This document shows, piece by piece, positions 51,819-62,124 of a stretch of 64,000 nucleotides of DNA. This DNA is from Sulfitobacter sp043557345. GTDB taxonomy: Bacteria > Pseudomonadota > Alphaproteobacteria > Rhodobacterales > Rhodobacteraceae. The notes below the pieces were generated by a model. It made no database searches. It was not told the DNA's origin and saw nothing but the letters and a program-made list of their open reading frames with translations. How positions within the stretch are numbered: position 1 is the stretch's first letter; the number at the start of each line of letters is the position of its first letter. The position numbers were made by a program, and so were the translations under genes. Location of the stretch: contig NZ_JBIFFV010000001.1 of the NCBI RefSeq assembly GCF_043557345.1, positions 702,973 to 766,972 on the forward strand. The letters are read 5' to 3'.

Positions 51819-51864
51819 GCCCGGGGTTCCCACGGGCGGACGCTTGCGGGAGGCGTAGCGCAAT

Positions 51865-51891
51865 AAAAAAGGCGGGCCCGAAAGCCCGCCT
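51865..51891 (-). terminator. Rho-independent terminator of the iron-binding-protein gene
   Basis: Read on the minus strand, AGGCGGGC (51891-51884) pairs with GCCCGCCT (51877-51870) and runs straight into a T-run (51870-51865), 22 bases beyond the stop codon at 51913. It is a textbook terminator. Confidence 0.85.
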
Positions 51892-51912
51892 CCTGCTCGA
51901 TTGTCGTGCTGA

Positions 51913-52929
51913 TTATTCCCAGCCGACCGAGTTGAAGATCTTCTGCGCGGTGCCGATGTTCTCGGCCACGTCCGACAGGTTCACGTCGTCGGCCTTGAAC
52001 TCACCCAACTGCTTCACACTGTCAGCCAGTTCCACGCCTTCCACGGTGGGGAATTCGTCGTTGCCCGCCGAGAAGTAGACCTGCGCCTGATCCGAGGCGA
52101 GATACTCAAGAAATTTCACCGCGTTCTCGCGGTTCGGCGCGTTCTTGGCCACACCGCCACCCGAGAGGTTCATATGCGCGCCGTTGCCTTCCTGATCGGG
52201 CCAGATCACGCCGATCTTGCCGATATCGGCGCTGACGCCATCGACATCGGTGCGGATCGCACGGGCGAAGTAGTAGCTGTTGGAAACCGCGATGTCGCAC
52301 TCACCGGAAACGATGCCGCGCAACTGGTCGGTGTCACCACCCTGCGGGGCGCGCGCCATGTTGTCGACCACGCCCTGCGCCCAGTCGGTGGCGGCTTCTT
52401 CACCCTCATGGGTCACGATGGAGGCCAGCAGGGTCTGGTTATAGGTATTGGTCGAGGAGCGGATGCAGACCTGACCTTTGTACGCGGGATCGGCGAGGTC
52501 CATGTAGGTCTCGGGCGGGTTGTCCATCGTCTCTTTGTTGTAGAAGATGATCCGCGCACGCTGCGACAGGCCGAACCACTGGTTGTCGTCGTCCTGCAGG
52601 TTGGCGGGGATGCGCTCTTCCAGTGTCTCGCTCTCAACAGCTTGTAGCAGGCCCAAGTCCTTGGCGCGCTTGAGGCGGCTTGTGTCCACGGTCAGCAGGA
52701 CGTCGGCGGGGGAATTCGCGCCTTCGGCTTCCATACGGGCCAGCAGTTCGTCGGCCTTGCCTTCGATGCGGTTGATGGTGATGCCGGTTGCTTCGGTAAA
52801 GTCGGAGTAGAGCCGCTCATCGGTGTCGTAGTGACGCGAAGAGTAGAGGTTCAACTCGCCATCGGCCAGCGCGGGCAGGGCCAGCGCCATAAGCGCGGCG
52901 GCGGCAGTCGATGTTTTGCAGAAGGTCAT
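51913..52929 (-). CDS. Iron(III) ABC transporter substrate-binding protein (FbpA/FutA type)
   Basis: A 338-residue periplasmic protein with a signal peptide ending ALA before DGELNLYSSRHYDTDE. The SSRHY motif supplies an iron-ligand tyrosine, and SNSYYFARA near residue 212 supplies the conserved tyrosine pair that binds ferric iron in FutA/FbpA proteins. Two cysteines are in the middle lobe (VCIRSS, GECDIA). ATG at 52929 follows AGGA. Upstream, on its strand, TTATAC at about 52957-52952 could be a -10 element, and a palindrome at 52996-53020 may be an operator. The cognate permease gene is convergent with it. Confidence 0.93.
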   Translation of the reverse strand: MTFCKTSTAAAALMALALPALADGELNLYSSRHYDTDERLYSDFTEATGITINRIEGKADELLARMEAEGANSPADVLLTVDTSRLKRAKDLGLLQAVESETLEERIPANLQDDDNQWFGLSQRARIIFYNKETMDNPPETYMDLADPAYKGQVCIRSSTNTYNQTLLASIVTHEGEEAATDWAQGVVDNMARAPQGGDTDQLRGIVSGECDIAVSNSYYFARAIRTDVDGVSADIGKIGVIWPDQEGNGAHMNLSGGGVAKNAPNRENAVKFLEYLASDQAQVYFSAGNDEFPTVEGVELADSVKQLGEFKADDVNLSDVAENIGTAQKIFNSVGWE

Positions 52930-52995
52930 ATCAGGGTCCTGTCTCATTGGTATAACTTGACTGAAACAGTAAGAAACAGATTTCACCCTGTCCTG

Positions 52996-53020
52996 CAACC
53001 AATTCCGATAGAATTGGTTG
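52996..53020. promoter_or_regulatory. Palindrome upstream of the iron-binding-protein gene
   Basis: CAACCAATTC (52996-53005) and GAATTGGTTG (53011-53020) are perfect inverted repeats around CGATA. The AT-rich arms differ from the GC-rich terminator next to them. It lies about 70 bases upstream of the binding-protein start, about 40 bases above a possible -10 element, so it could be an operator. It could alternatively be a second hairpin after the YghU-like gene. Confidence 0.45.
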
Positions 53021-53051
53021 GAAAGCCCCCGGCGAAGCGGCGCCGGGGGCT
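53021..53051 (-). terminator. Terminator hairpin of the YghU-like GST gene
   Basis: On the minus strand an 11-base-pair perfect stem (53051-53041 with 53034-53024) and loop of six bases is followed by TTT, seven bases after the stop codon at 53058. The T-run is short. Confidence 0.65.
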
Positions 53052-53057
53052 GTGCCG

Positions 53058-53933
53058 TCAGTCTTTGCTGCCGATCTTGTCTTGGGTCTTGGTGTCGAAA
53101 TCACTGGCGTCGTGACGCTCATGCAATTGCATCGACAGGTCATCCCCGAAGGCACGATTGACCATACGGCCCCGGGTCACGGCCGGGCGCGCGTCAATCG
53201 CCTCGGCCCAACGCATGACGTTCTTGTAAGAGGTCACATCGAGGAATTCCGCCGCGGAGTAGAGCCGACCGAGGACCAGTTGCCCATACCAGCTCCAAAT
53301 CGCGATATCGGCGATGGAGTATTCATCGGCAAAATATTCATGCTCGGCCAAATGTTTGTCCATCACGTCAAGCTGGCGCTTGGTCTCCATCGCGAAACGG
53401 TTGATGGGGTATTCGAACTTCTCCGGCGCGTAGGCATAGAAATGGCCAAAGCCGCCGCCAAGGTAAGGCGCGCTGCCCATCTGCCAGAAAAGCCATGAGA
53501 GCGCCTCGGTCCGGCCGGCGGGGTCTTGAGGCAGGAAGGCGCCGAACTTTTCGGCAAGGTAGAGCAGGATCGCCCCCGATTCGAAGACCCGCTGCGGCGT
53601 GTCGCCGGAACGGTCCATCAGCGCGGGGATTTTCGAATTGGGGTTCACCTCGACAAAGCCGGAGCCGAACTGATCGCCCTCGGAAATATCAACTAACCAC
53701 GCGTCATATTCCGCCGCCTTGTGACCCGCCGCCAGCAGTTCTTCGAACATCACAGTGACTTTGACCCCGTTGGGCGTGGCGAGGGAGTAAAGCTGAAAGG
53801 GATGCGCCCCAACGGGCAGTTCCTTGTCATGGGTCGCCCCGGCGATAGGGCGGTTGGTGCTGGCGAATTTGCCGCCGCTCTCTGATTCCCATTTCCAAAC
53901 CTTGGGGGGCGTATATTCGGGCGTGTCCGACAT
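53058..53933 (-). CDS. yghU: Glutathione-dependent disulfide-bond oxidoreductase, YghU-like GST
   Basis: A 291-residue GST. The N-terminal extension PPKVWKWESESGGKFASTNRP before the thioredoxin fold is characteristic of YghU/YfcG-type enzymes, as is HPFQLYSLATPNGVKVTVMFEEL near residue 42. VNPNSKIPALMD near residue 95 and ESGAILLYLAEKFG near residue 118 bind glutathione. The helical domain has GGGFGHFYAYAP near residue 157. E. coli YghU binds two glutathione molecules and reduces disulfides. It is monocistronic, with its own terminator. A short gap of about 125 bases separates it from rpmJ. Confidence 0.93.
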   Translation of the reverse strand: MSDTPEYTPPKVWKWESESGGKFASTNRPIAGATHDKELPVGAHPFQLYSLATPNGVKVTVMFEELLAAGHKAAEYDAWLVDISEGDQFGSGFVEVNPNSKIPALMDRSGDTPQRVFESGAILLYLAEKFGAFLPQDPAGRTEALSWLFWQMGSAPYLGGGFGHFYAYAPEKFEYPINRFAMETKRQLDVMDKHLAEHEYFADEYSIADIAIWSWYGQLVLGRLYSAAEFLDVTSYKNVMRWAEAIDARPAVTRGRMVNRAFGDDLSMQLHERHDASDFDTKTQDKIGSKD

Positions 53934-54009
53934 GATGGTCTTCCTTGTTATTCAAGCCTGCCTTGAAGGTGGGGTTTTGCGCCGGGGTTGCAAGCAGTTA
54001 GGCGAAACG

Positions 54010-54039
54010 AAAAAAGCCGCCCCCGAAGGAGCGGCCTTT
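54010..54039 (-). terminator. Rho-independent terminator of rpmJ
   Basis: On the minus strand GGCCGCTCC pairs with GGGGCGGCT around a TTCG tetraloop and is followed by a T-run (54015-54010), 20 bases after the rpmJ stop. Confidence 0.85.
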
Positions 54040-54059
54040 AAATCGAATAGCTGCGAAGC

Positions 54060-54185
54060 TCAGCCCTGACGGGCTTTGAACCGGCGCTGCGTCTTGTTGA
54101 TGACGTAAACGCGGCCTTTGCGACGCACAACACGGCAATCGCGATGCCGATTCTTGAGCGAGCGGAGCGAATTGCGAACCTTCAT
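54060..54185 (-). CDS. rpmJ: 50S ribosomal protein L36
   Basis: A 41-residue ribosomal protein. It starts MKVRNSLRSLKNRHRD and ends KTQRRFKARQG, with the CRVVRRKGRVYVI core between. It keeps only one cysteine, so it is the zinc-free (C-minus) L36 form found in many alphaproteobacteria. AGGAG lies seven bases before the ATG at 54185. The stop is at 54060-54062 and a strong terminator follows. It is a single-gene unit between the GST gene and tRNA-Val. Confidence 0.95.
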   Translation of the reverse strand: MKVRNSLRSLKNRHRDCRVVRRKGRVYVINKTQRRFKARQG

Positions 54186-54261
54186 GGTCGTCTCCTCATG
54201 TCGTGGCGCGGGCCAGCGCCTGGGTTGCGGGCAACCCGCGCAGGGCGGGTCGATGAATAAA

Positions 54262-54338
54262 TGGTGGGCGATACTGGGATCGAACCAGTGACCCCTTCGA
54301 TGTCAACGAAGTGCTCTACCGCTGAGCTAATCACCCAC
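54262..54338 (-). tRNA. tRNA-Val (GAC anticodon)
   Basis: The 77-base sequence folds into a full cloverleaf on the minus strand. The acceptor stem is GTGGGTG with CGCCCAC (one G-T pair), the D-arm contains AGCTCAGCGGTAGAGC, the anticodon stem CTTCG/CGAAG encloses TTGACAT giving anticodon GAC, and the T-arm contains GGTTCGATCC. The CCA end is encoded (54264-54262). Confidence 0.95.
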
Positions 54339-54481
54339 TTTTCAGCGTTTCCGTATCGGCCCCAAAACTAAATGGGGCGCGAAATTTCGCGCCGTTGGGG
54401 TGCTATAAAAGGAGTCGGCGGCGGGATCAAGGGCTTTTGGCGCGGAATAAACACGCTATGTTCGACTTAGAGGAATTTATT

Positions 54482-55342
54482 ATGCCGATGACCGCTTACG
54501 AAGTACTGCATCCGGACAGAAACCACTCCTGCGTGGTCTTTGCGTCGCCTCATTCGGGGCGGGATTATGCGGCGTCTTTCCTGCGGCGGTCGGTGTTGGA
54601 CGAACATGCAATCCGGTCATCCGAGGATGCTTTTGTCGATCTTTTGTTCGACTGCGCACCGCTGTATGGCGCTTCTTTTATCAAGGCAGGGGCTCCGCGC
54701 GCCTATATCGACCTTAATCGCGCGCCGGAGGAACTCGATCCATCTGTCATCGAAGGCATTCCGCGGCAGGGGCATAACCCGCGCGTGGCCTCGGGGCTGG
54801 GGGTGATTCCCCGCGTGGTGGCCAATGGCCGGGCGATTTATCGCGGCAAACTGTCCCAAGAAGAGGCGCAGTTGCGAATCGACAGCTATTGGCGACCCTA
54901 TCACGCGAAATTGCAGGAGTTGCTCAGCGGGGCGCACCGCCGTCATGGCCAAGCGGTGCTGGTCGATTGCCATTCCATGCCGCATGAGGCGATGGACGGC
55001 GTGGCCCGTGGTGGGATGCGGCGGCCCGATGTCGTTCTGGGTGACCGTTTCGGCGCGGCGGCGGGGGGCGAGGTGGTCGACCGGATCGAAGCGGCTTTCG
55101 TCGACGCGGGTTTCGTCGTGACGCGCAATTCGCCCTTTGCGGGGGCCTATATCACCCAAGCCTATGGCCGCCCGTCCCGGGGGCAACATGCGGTGCAGGT
55201 GGAAATCGACCGCGCGCTTTATATGAACGAACGCTTGATTCGCCCTAATGGCGCTTTCGAGGCGGTTCAGGCGGCGCTGCAACGTGTGGTGGCCGAGGTG
55301 GCGCAGATCGGTCAGGAGCGGCTTCCGCTCGCCGCGGAGTAG
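54482..55342 (+). CDS. N-formylglutamate amidohydrolase family protein
   Basis: A 286-residue enzyme. FASPHSGRDYA near residue 20 supplies a metal-ligand histidine, AYIDLNRAPEELDP near residue 78 follows, LVDCHSMP near residue 160 carries another ligand, and QVEIDRALYMNE near residue 240 is the conserved end. The family hydrolyses N-formylglutamate, the last step of one histidine-degradation route, but no hut gene is nearby. ATG at 54482 is chosen because AGAGGA lies eight bases upstream; ATGs at 54458 and 54488 are alternatives. It is convergent with dinB, two bases apart. Confidence 0.9.
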   Translation: MPMTAYEVLHPDRNHSCVVFASPHSGRDYAASFLRRSVLDEHAIRSSEDAFVDLLFDCAPLYGASFIKAGAPRAYIDLNRAPEELDPSVIEGIPRQGHNPRVASGLGVIPRVVANGRAIYRGKLSQEEAQLRIDSYWRPYHAKLQELLSGAHRRHGQAVLVDCHSMPHEAMDGVARGGMRRPDVVLGDRFGAAAGGEVVDRIEAAFVDAGFVVTRNSPFAGAYITQAYGRPSRGQHAVQVEIDRALYMNERLIRPNGAFEAVQAALQRVVAEVAQIGQERLPLAAE

Positions 55343-55344
55343 GC

Positions 55345-56598
55345 TCAGCGCAGCGCGCGGCCTTTGACGATGGCTTTTTCACCGAAACGGCTGCGGATGC
55401 GATCGGCGGCGCGCTCGGCCCGGCTGCGTTGTGCCGCACCGGGGTCGAGCAGATCGCCCGCCATATCCGCCCCCTCGGCGCCCGACAACTCGGACAGGCC
55501 CACGCCGATCAGCCGATAGGCGCTTTGGTGATCGACTTGATCGAAGAGGGCGCGGGCGGTGCGGTAAATCCGGTCGGCCAATTGGGTCGGGTCATGCAGC
55601 GACAGGCGGCGCGACAGCACGGTATGATCGGCCCGTTTGAGCTTGAGCGTCACCACCCGGCCCGCCATCTCTTTCGCCTTGGCGCGGTCTGCCACCTTCT
55701 CCGCCAAGCGCCAGATATGGCCGTCCAGAATCTCTGCATCGCCCGTATCGTCAGAGAATGTCGTCTCGTTGCTGATCGACTTCACCGGACGGTGGCGTGA
55801 GACGCGGCGGGCGTCTTGGCCCCGTGCCAGATGCCACAGCCGGTCCCCCATGCTGCCAAAGCGCGCGATGAGGTCGGTCTGTTCCCACCGCAAGAGATCG
55901 GAAAAGCTGCGGATGCCGGCCTTTTCCAGCGCGGTTTGCGTGGCGGCACCGACGCCCCAGATCATGCCCACCGGTTTGTCGCGCAGAAAGTCCGCCGTTT
56001 CCCCCGCGCCGATGACAGAGAACCCATGTGGTTTGTCGAGGTCCGAAGCGACTTTGGCCAGAAACTTGTTGTGGCTCAACCCGATGGAGCCGGTCAGCCC
56101 CAGTTCGGTTTTCATCCGCCGCACCAATCGTGCCAGCATCATCGCCGGAGGCTGGCCGTGCAGCCGCGCGGTGCCGGTCATGTCGAGAAAGGCTTCGTCC
56201 AGCGACAGCGGCTCGATGGCAGGGGTCATCTCTTCCATCATGGCGCGGATCGCGCGGGAGGCTTCGACATAGACCTCCATCCGCGGCTTGATGATCACCG
56301 CCTCGGGGCAAAGCTTTAGCGCCTGAAACATCGGCATGGCAGAGCGCACGCCGCGAATGCGCGCGACATAGCAAGCGGTCGAGACGACCCCGCGCCGCCC
56401 CCCGCCGATGATGACGGGTTTGCCCGCGAGTTCGGGATTGTCGCGCTTTTCGACCGAGGCATAGAAGGCGTCGCAATCCATATGGGCAATGGAGAGGTCG
56501 AAGAGTTCCGGGTGGGACAGCACGCGCGGACTGCCGCAGCGCGGGCAGCGCCGCGCCGGCGGGATTTCAGACAGACAGTCGCGACAGAGGGTGGCCAT
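55345..56598 (-). CDS. dinB: DNA polymerase IV (Y-family) with N-terminal zinc-ribbon-like segment
   Basis: A 417-residue translesion polymerase. Catalytic acidic residues are in AHMDCDAFYASVE near residue 40 and SLDEAFLDM near residue 132. The thumb/helix-hairpin-helix region has IWGVGAATQTALEKAGI near residue 210, and the little-finger domain has SISNETTFSDD near residue 265. Before the polymerase fold there is a 35-residue head with four cysteines (C5, C8, C18, C21), spaced like a zinc ribbon and absent from E. coli DinB. The C-terminus lacks a clear beta-clamp motif by eye. It is divergent from the NUDIX gene, with 60 bases between them. Confidence 0.94.
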   Translation of the reverse strand: MATLCRDCLSEIPPARRCPRCGSPRVLSHPELFDLSIAHMDCDAFYASVEKRDNPELAGKPVIIGGGRRGVVSTACYVARIRGVRSAMPMFQALKLCPEAVIIKPRMEVYVEASRAIRAMMEEMTPAIEPLSLDEAFLDMTGTARLHGQPPAMMLARLVRRMKTELGLTGSIGLSHNKFLAKVASDLDKPHGFSVIGAGETADFLRDKPVGMIWGVGAATQTALEKAGIRSFSDLLRWEQTDLIARFGSMGDRLWHLARGQDARRVSRHRPVKSISNETTFSDDTGDAEILDGHIWRLAEKVADRAKAKEMAGRVVTLKLKRADHTVLSRRLSLHDPTQLADRIYRTARALFDQVDHQSAYRLIGVGLSELSGAEGADMAGDLLDPGAAQRSRAERAADRIRSRFGEKAIVKGRALR

Positions 56599-56658
56599 GG
56601 GTACACCGGAAGGGCAGGGTTCGGGCGACGATTCTAACCAGATCGCGAGGGATTGAAC

Positions 56659-57084
56659 ATGGTCTTTGATGGCGCAAAGCTCGCGCTTTACCTAGGGGAG
56701 AAACTGGCCGTGATCCTGCGCGACGATCTGCCGGGGCTACTCTTTGCCGATCACTGGGATTTGCCCGGCGGGGGCCGCGAGGGGGATGAGAGTCCGCTGG
56801 CCTGCGCGTTGCGTGAATGCCGCGAAGAATTGGGGATCGTGGTGCCTGAAGGTGCCGTGATCTGGGAAGGCTGCTTTGATGAGGGCGGGCGGATCAAGTG
56901 GTTCTTCGTCGCGCGCTTACCGGCCGAGGCGGAGGCTCAGATCGTCTTTGGCGACGAGGGGCAGCGCTGGCGCCTGATGACCGAGGCGGAGTTTCTCAAC
57001 CATCCCCGCGCTGTTCCCGCCTTTCAAGACCGCTTGCGGGTCTATCTTGCAGAGCGCGCTAATGGGAGGATGCCGGGCAAATAA
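56659..57084 (+). CDS. NUDIX hydrolase
   Basis: A 141-residue protein with a complete Nudix box starting GGREGDESPLACALRECREELGI (residues about 40-62), so it should bind Mg and split nucleoside-diphosphate-linked substrates. DHWDLPGGG just precedes the box. The substrate is unknown; length and position fit small MutT-like house-cleaning enzymes. ATG at 56659 follows GAGGGAT, which favours it over the TTG two codons earlier. A GC-rich hairpin follows its stop. Confidence 0.92.
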   Translation: MVFDGAKLALYLGEKLAVILRDDLPGLLFADHWDLPGGGREGDESPLACALRECREELGIVVPEGAVIWEGCFDEGGRIKWFFVARLPAEAEAQIVFGDEGQRWRLMTEAEFLNHPRAVPAFQDRLRVYLAERANGRMPGK

Positions 57085-57087
57085 AGG

Positions 57088-57111
57088 CCCCCCGCCTGCG
57101 TGAGCGGGGGG
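57088..57111. terminator. Hairpin between the NUDIX and pyrF genes
   Basis: CCCCCCGC (57088-57095) and GCGGGGGG (57104-57111) form an eight-base-pair stem four bases after the NUDIX stop. There is no T-run on the plus strand; on the minus strand it is followed by CCTTTATTT. In the remaining gap (57112-57266) I see nothing definite. Confidence 0.45.
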
Positions 57112-57266
57112 AGGTGACGAACATCAGGAAGAACCAGTTCGTCGGGGAGTATCACCTGAGTTCAACATAACATATCCGGCGGTTTTCCCCTAACCTTGAT
57201 GGCCGAGTCCAAGGCGCATCCCGGCGCGCTGTGGTCGATTTGCTACAGGCGCGGGCAAGCCCGTTG

Positions 57267-57962
57267 TTAACCTTCGGAAATTTCCTGAAGCACGGCGCGG
57301 GCGGCGGCGGCGGGGTCTTCGGCCTGCCAGATCGGGCGGCCCACCACGATATGATCGGCCCCGTCCGCAATGGCCTGCCCCGGTGTGGCGACGCGTTTCT
57401 GGTCGCCCAATGCGGCCCCTTGGGGGCGCACGCCGGGGGTGACGATCAGCTTGCCGCCCGCCTCGGGCAGGGCGCGGATCGCCGCGGCTTCTTGGGGGGA
57501 GGCGATGACCCCATCCGCGCCCGCGTCCAGCGCCCGGCCCGCCCGGGTCAGCACCAGATCGCCCAGATCGCCCGGCTGGATCAGCGCGGCGTCAAGATCG
57601 GCGCGGTCCAGCGAGGTAAGGATGGTCACGGCGAGGATCTTCATATCAGTGCCCGCGGCCCCTTGTTTGGCCGCGGCCACCACATGCGGGTCGCCGTGAA
57701 CGGTCAGGAAGTCCAGATCGAACTGCGCAAGACCCCGCACTGCCGCCTCTACCGTGGCGCCGATGTCAAAGAGTTTCATATCGAGGAAGATGCGCTTGCC
57801 ATGCTCTTGCTTCAACTCATTCGCCAAGGCCAAGCCGCCGCCGGTCAGCATGCCCAGGCCGATTTTGTAAAAGCCCACGGCATCGCCGAGCTTTTCGGCC
57901 AGTTCCAGCCCCGCGACCGCATGGGGAACATCAAGGGCGACAATCAGACGGTCATCAGACAT
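57267..57962 (-). CDS. pyrF: Orotidine 5'-phosphate decarboxylase
   Basis: Makes UMP from OMP, the last step of pyrimidine synthesis. The 231-residue protein has LIVALDVP at the N-terminus, YKIGLGML near residue 37, the catalytic FLDMKLFDIGATV block (Asp-Lys-Asp) near residue 60, TVHGDP near residue 89, and the phosphate-binding VTPGVRPQG and VVGRPIWQA segments. ATG at 57962 begins the first strand; an in-frame codon at 58046 is unsupported. It is convergent with the NUDIX gene. Confidence 0.96.
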   Translation of the reverse strand: MSDDRLIVALDVPHAVAGLELAEKLGDAVGFYKIGLGMLTGGGLALANELKQEHGKRIFLDMKLFDIGATVEAAVRGLAQFDLDFLTVHGDPHVVAAAKQGAAGTDMKILAVTILTSLDRADLDAALIQPGDLGDLVLTRAGRALDAGADGVIASPQEAAAIRALPEAGGKLIVTPGVRPQGAALGDQKRVATPGQAIADGADHIVVGRPIWQAEDPAAAARAVLQEISEG

Positions 57963-58044
57963 GCGAGGGCTCCTGCCAAATTTTAAACGGCTTTGACCTA
58001 CGCTGCGGCGCGGGGCAAGTCCATCATTCATGCGGGGAGGGCGC

Positions 58045-58082
58045 AAAAAAGAGGCCCGAACGCCGCTAAGCGGGTCCGGGCC
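58045..58082 (-). terminator. Rho-independent terminator upstream of pyrF
   Basis: On the minus strand GGCCCG pairs with CGGGCC around an inner CCGCTTAGCGG hairpin, followed by TCTTTTTT. It ends transcription coming from the small unknown gene at 58207-58521 before pyrF. The 124 bases between that gene and this hairpin (58083-58206) are GC-rich and hold no gene I can support. Confidence 0.75.
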
Positions 58083-58206
58083 AAGTAATCAGAGACTTAG
58101 CAGGCAGGCACTGGTCTCTGGTGTGCGGAACGCCACATCGGGACAGATGAAGTGGCGGCAGGTCCGCGGGCAGCCGCGCGGCAGGCAGGCGCCGCGCGGA
58201 AGGGGG

Positions 58207-58521
58207 TCAAGCCGCGTCGCGACCGGGGAGGTGCATGACCTCTTCCAGCCAGCGCAGCGGGTCAAAGCTGCGGCGTCCGGCCCGCTGTGCGGGGACGTGG
58301 CGCAGGACTTCGGAACTCAGGCCACGTTTTTGAGCGTGGCGACGAAGCGCCTGACGGGAGAGCCCGTCGGCGGCATCGTGATATGACATGGTGATGGGGG
58401 CGTCGATAGCACAGGCATAGCGGCGCAGCTGCTCCCCGTCTTGGACGGTCACCAGCGCTTCGAAACACTGAGTGGCCGCATTATAGGTGACATCTGTCAA
58501 CTGGATCGGGCGCGTCTGCAT
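58207..58521 (-). CDS. Small conserved-looking protein of unknown function
   Basis: A 104-residue cytosolic protein, starting with MQTRPIQLTDVTYN. The first 55 residues look like a short beta-rich domain (FEALVTVQDGEQLRRYACAID), then basic helices (LSRQALRRHAQKRG), and a C-terminus with RRSFDPLRWLEEVMHL. Codon use looks like that of its neighbours. I do not recognise a characterised family. It has its own terminator 125 bases downstream and lies upstream of pyrF in the same direction. The long AT-rich region 58522-58770 in front of it probably carries its promoter. Confidence 0.7.
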   Translation of the reverse strand: MQTRPIQLTDVTYNAATQCFEALVTVQDGEQLRRYACAIDAPITMSYHDAADGLSRQALRRHAQKRGLSSEVLRHVPAQRAGRRSFDPLRWLEEVMHLPGRDAA

Positions 58522-58771
58522 CGTTTCACCTCTTGCGTTCTTCTGAACCTTGGCAGGCTGCTTTGTCCTGCTCTCCTCTGCTGGATAAACGCGAGAGGCG
58601 GCAAAATGGTTTCATTATGGTTACAGCTTCTGTGGATAAAGGTTAACAATGTATTTATTTCAATGTCCTAGAGATGTATTTAATGTCTCAAAATTGCCGT
58701 ATTTTCGCCTTATTAACTGATTTTCTCCTATTGGCGGCCGGTCTCTCGGCAGTATTTTGCGCTTGGATGGT

Positions 58772-58800
58772 CTTGAACCCGCTGCACCGCTTCCCAAATT
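58772..58800 (+). promoter_or_regulatory. Candidate heat-shock (sigma-32) promoter of clpB
   Basis: CTTGAA (58772-58777) and CCCAAATT (58793-58800), 15 bases apart, resemble the RpoH consensus and lie 77 bases before the clpB start. The region 58522-58770 is unusually AT-rich for this window and contains no gene I can support. Confidence 0.55.
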
Positions 58801-58876
58801 GAGAGCGAGGCTCAGACCGCCGCGTGCCACATATCGGGCGCGGCATTTTGGAGCGCTTGTAGAAAAGGAGAGACCC

Positions 58877-61492
<2,616 letters not shown>

Positions 61493-61510
61493 ACGCCCGA
61501 AACATTGAGA

Positions 61511-61536
61511 AAGGCCGGGGTTTTCCCGGCCTTTTT
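61511..61536 (+). terminator. Rho-independent terminator of clpB
   Basis: AAGGCCGGG (61511-61519) and CCCGGCCTT (61525-61533) form a perfect nine-base-pair stem with loop GTTTT and a following T-run. Confidence 0.88.
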
Positions 61537-61566
61537 GCTTGAACTAAAACCCGCGAAAGGCGTCCA

Positions 61567-62001
61567 TTATTCGCCAATCGCCTCTTTCACGATCTCATCG
61601 AGCAGGCTCTGCACCTCCTGCATCGCGCCGTCGGGAAAGGCGCGGTAGCCGATGGTCACTTCCTCACTCTCGGGGAGTTGCATGACGAAAATGTCGTAGG
61701 GGCAAAAGCCGATGTTCATTACATCCGCCTCCATCACCTTGCGCGACAGCGCGGCCGAGCAAAAGCTGAACACCTCCGCCGCTTCGAACAGCACCACTTC
61801 AGAGCCGACATCGGCGCGGGTGCGGTCGAGCATCTCACCGACATGGCTGACGTTTTCGGGGATGAGCCCTTGGTTCAGGATCGCGTTCTCCACTCCAAAG
61901 GTTACATCGCCAAAGCTCTGGTCGGTGGTATAGGTGACCATTTCATCCGCTTGGACGGCGCTTGCGCAGATCAGGCCGGTGGCGAGAAGAAAACGGATCA
62001 T
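61567..62001 (-). CDS. Exported DUF302 family protein
   Basis: A 144-residue protein with a signal peptide (residues 1-18, ending VQA). The mature part has the DUF302 pattern SFGDVTFGVENAILNQGL near residue 30, FCSAALSRKVMEADVMNIGFCPYDIFVMQL near residue 80, then EEVTIGYRAFPDG. Two cysteines in the mature part could pair. The function of DUF302 is not established. The ATG at 62001 has GGAG eight bases upstream; the frame is open far beyond but lacks support. It is divergent from msrP, and the two may be expressed together in the periplasmic stress response. Confidence 0.85.
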   Translation of the reverse strand: MIRFLLATGLICASAVQADEMVTYTTDQSFGDVTFGVENAILNQGLIPENVSHVGEMLDRTRADVGSEVVLFEAAEVFSFCSAALSRKVMEADVMNIGFCPYDIFVMQLPESEEVTIGYRAFPDGAMQEVQSLLDEIVKEAIGE

Positions 62002-62124
62002 GGCGGCACTCCTTTGAATAACGGCGCCTGACATTCCGGTGTGCTGGCTGAAATCCGGGCGAAAGGATTTGGTCTGGCTTCCGGCGGGCGCTAACTCTGC
62101 ATGAGTATAGTAGGGAGCGCTGAA

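Noticed and set aside
51568..51912. CRISPR-like or tandem repeats in the iron-transport spacer
   Set aside because: The repeats are inverted, not direct, and have no regular spacer length, so they are not a CRISPR array.
58522..58770. AT-rich gap before clpB as a horizontally acquired island or origin
   Set aside because: It is only about 250 bases long, carries no mobility gene or DnaA-box cluster that I could see, and is better explained as promoter DNA for two divergent genes.
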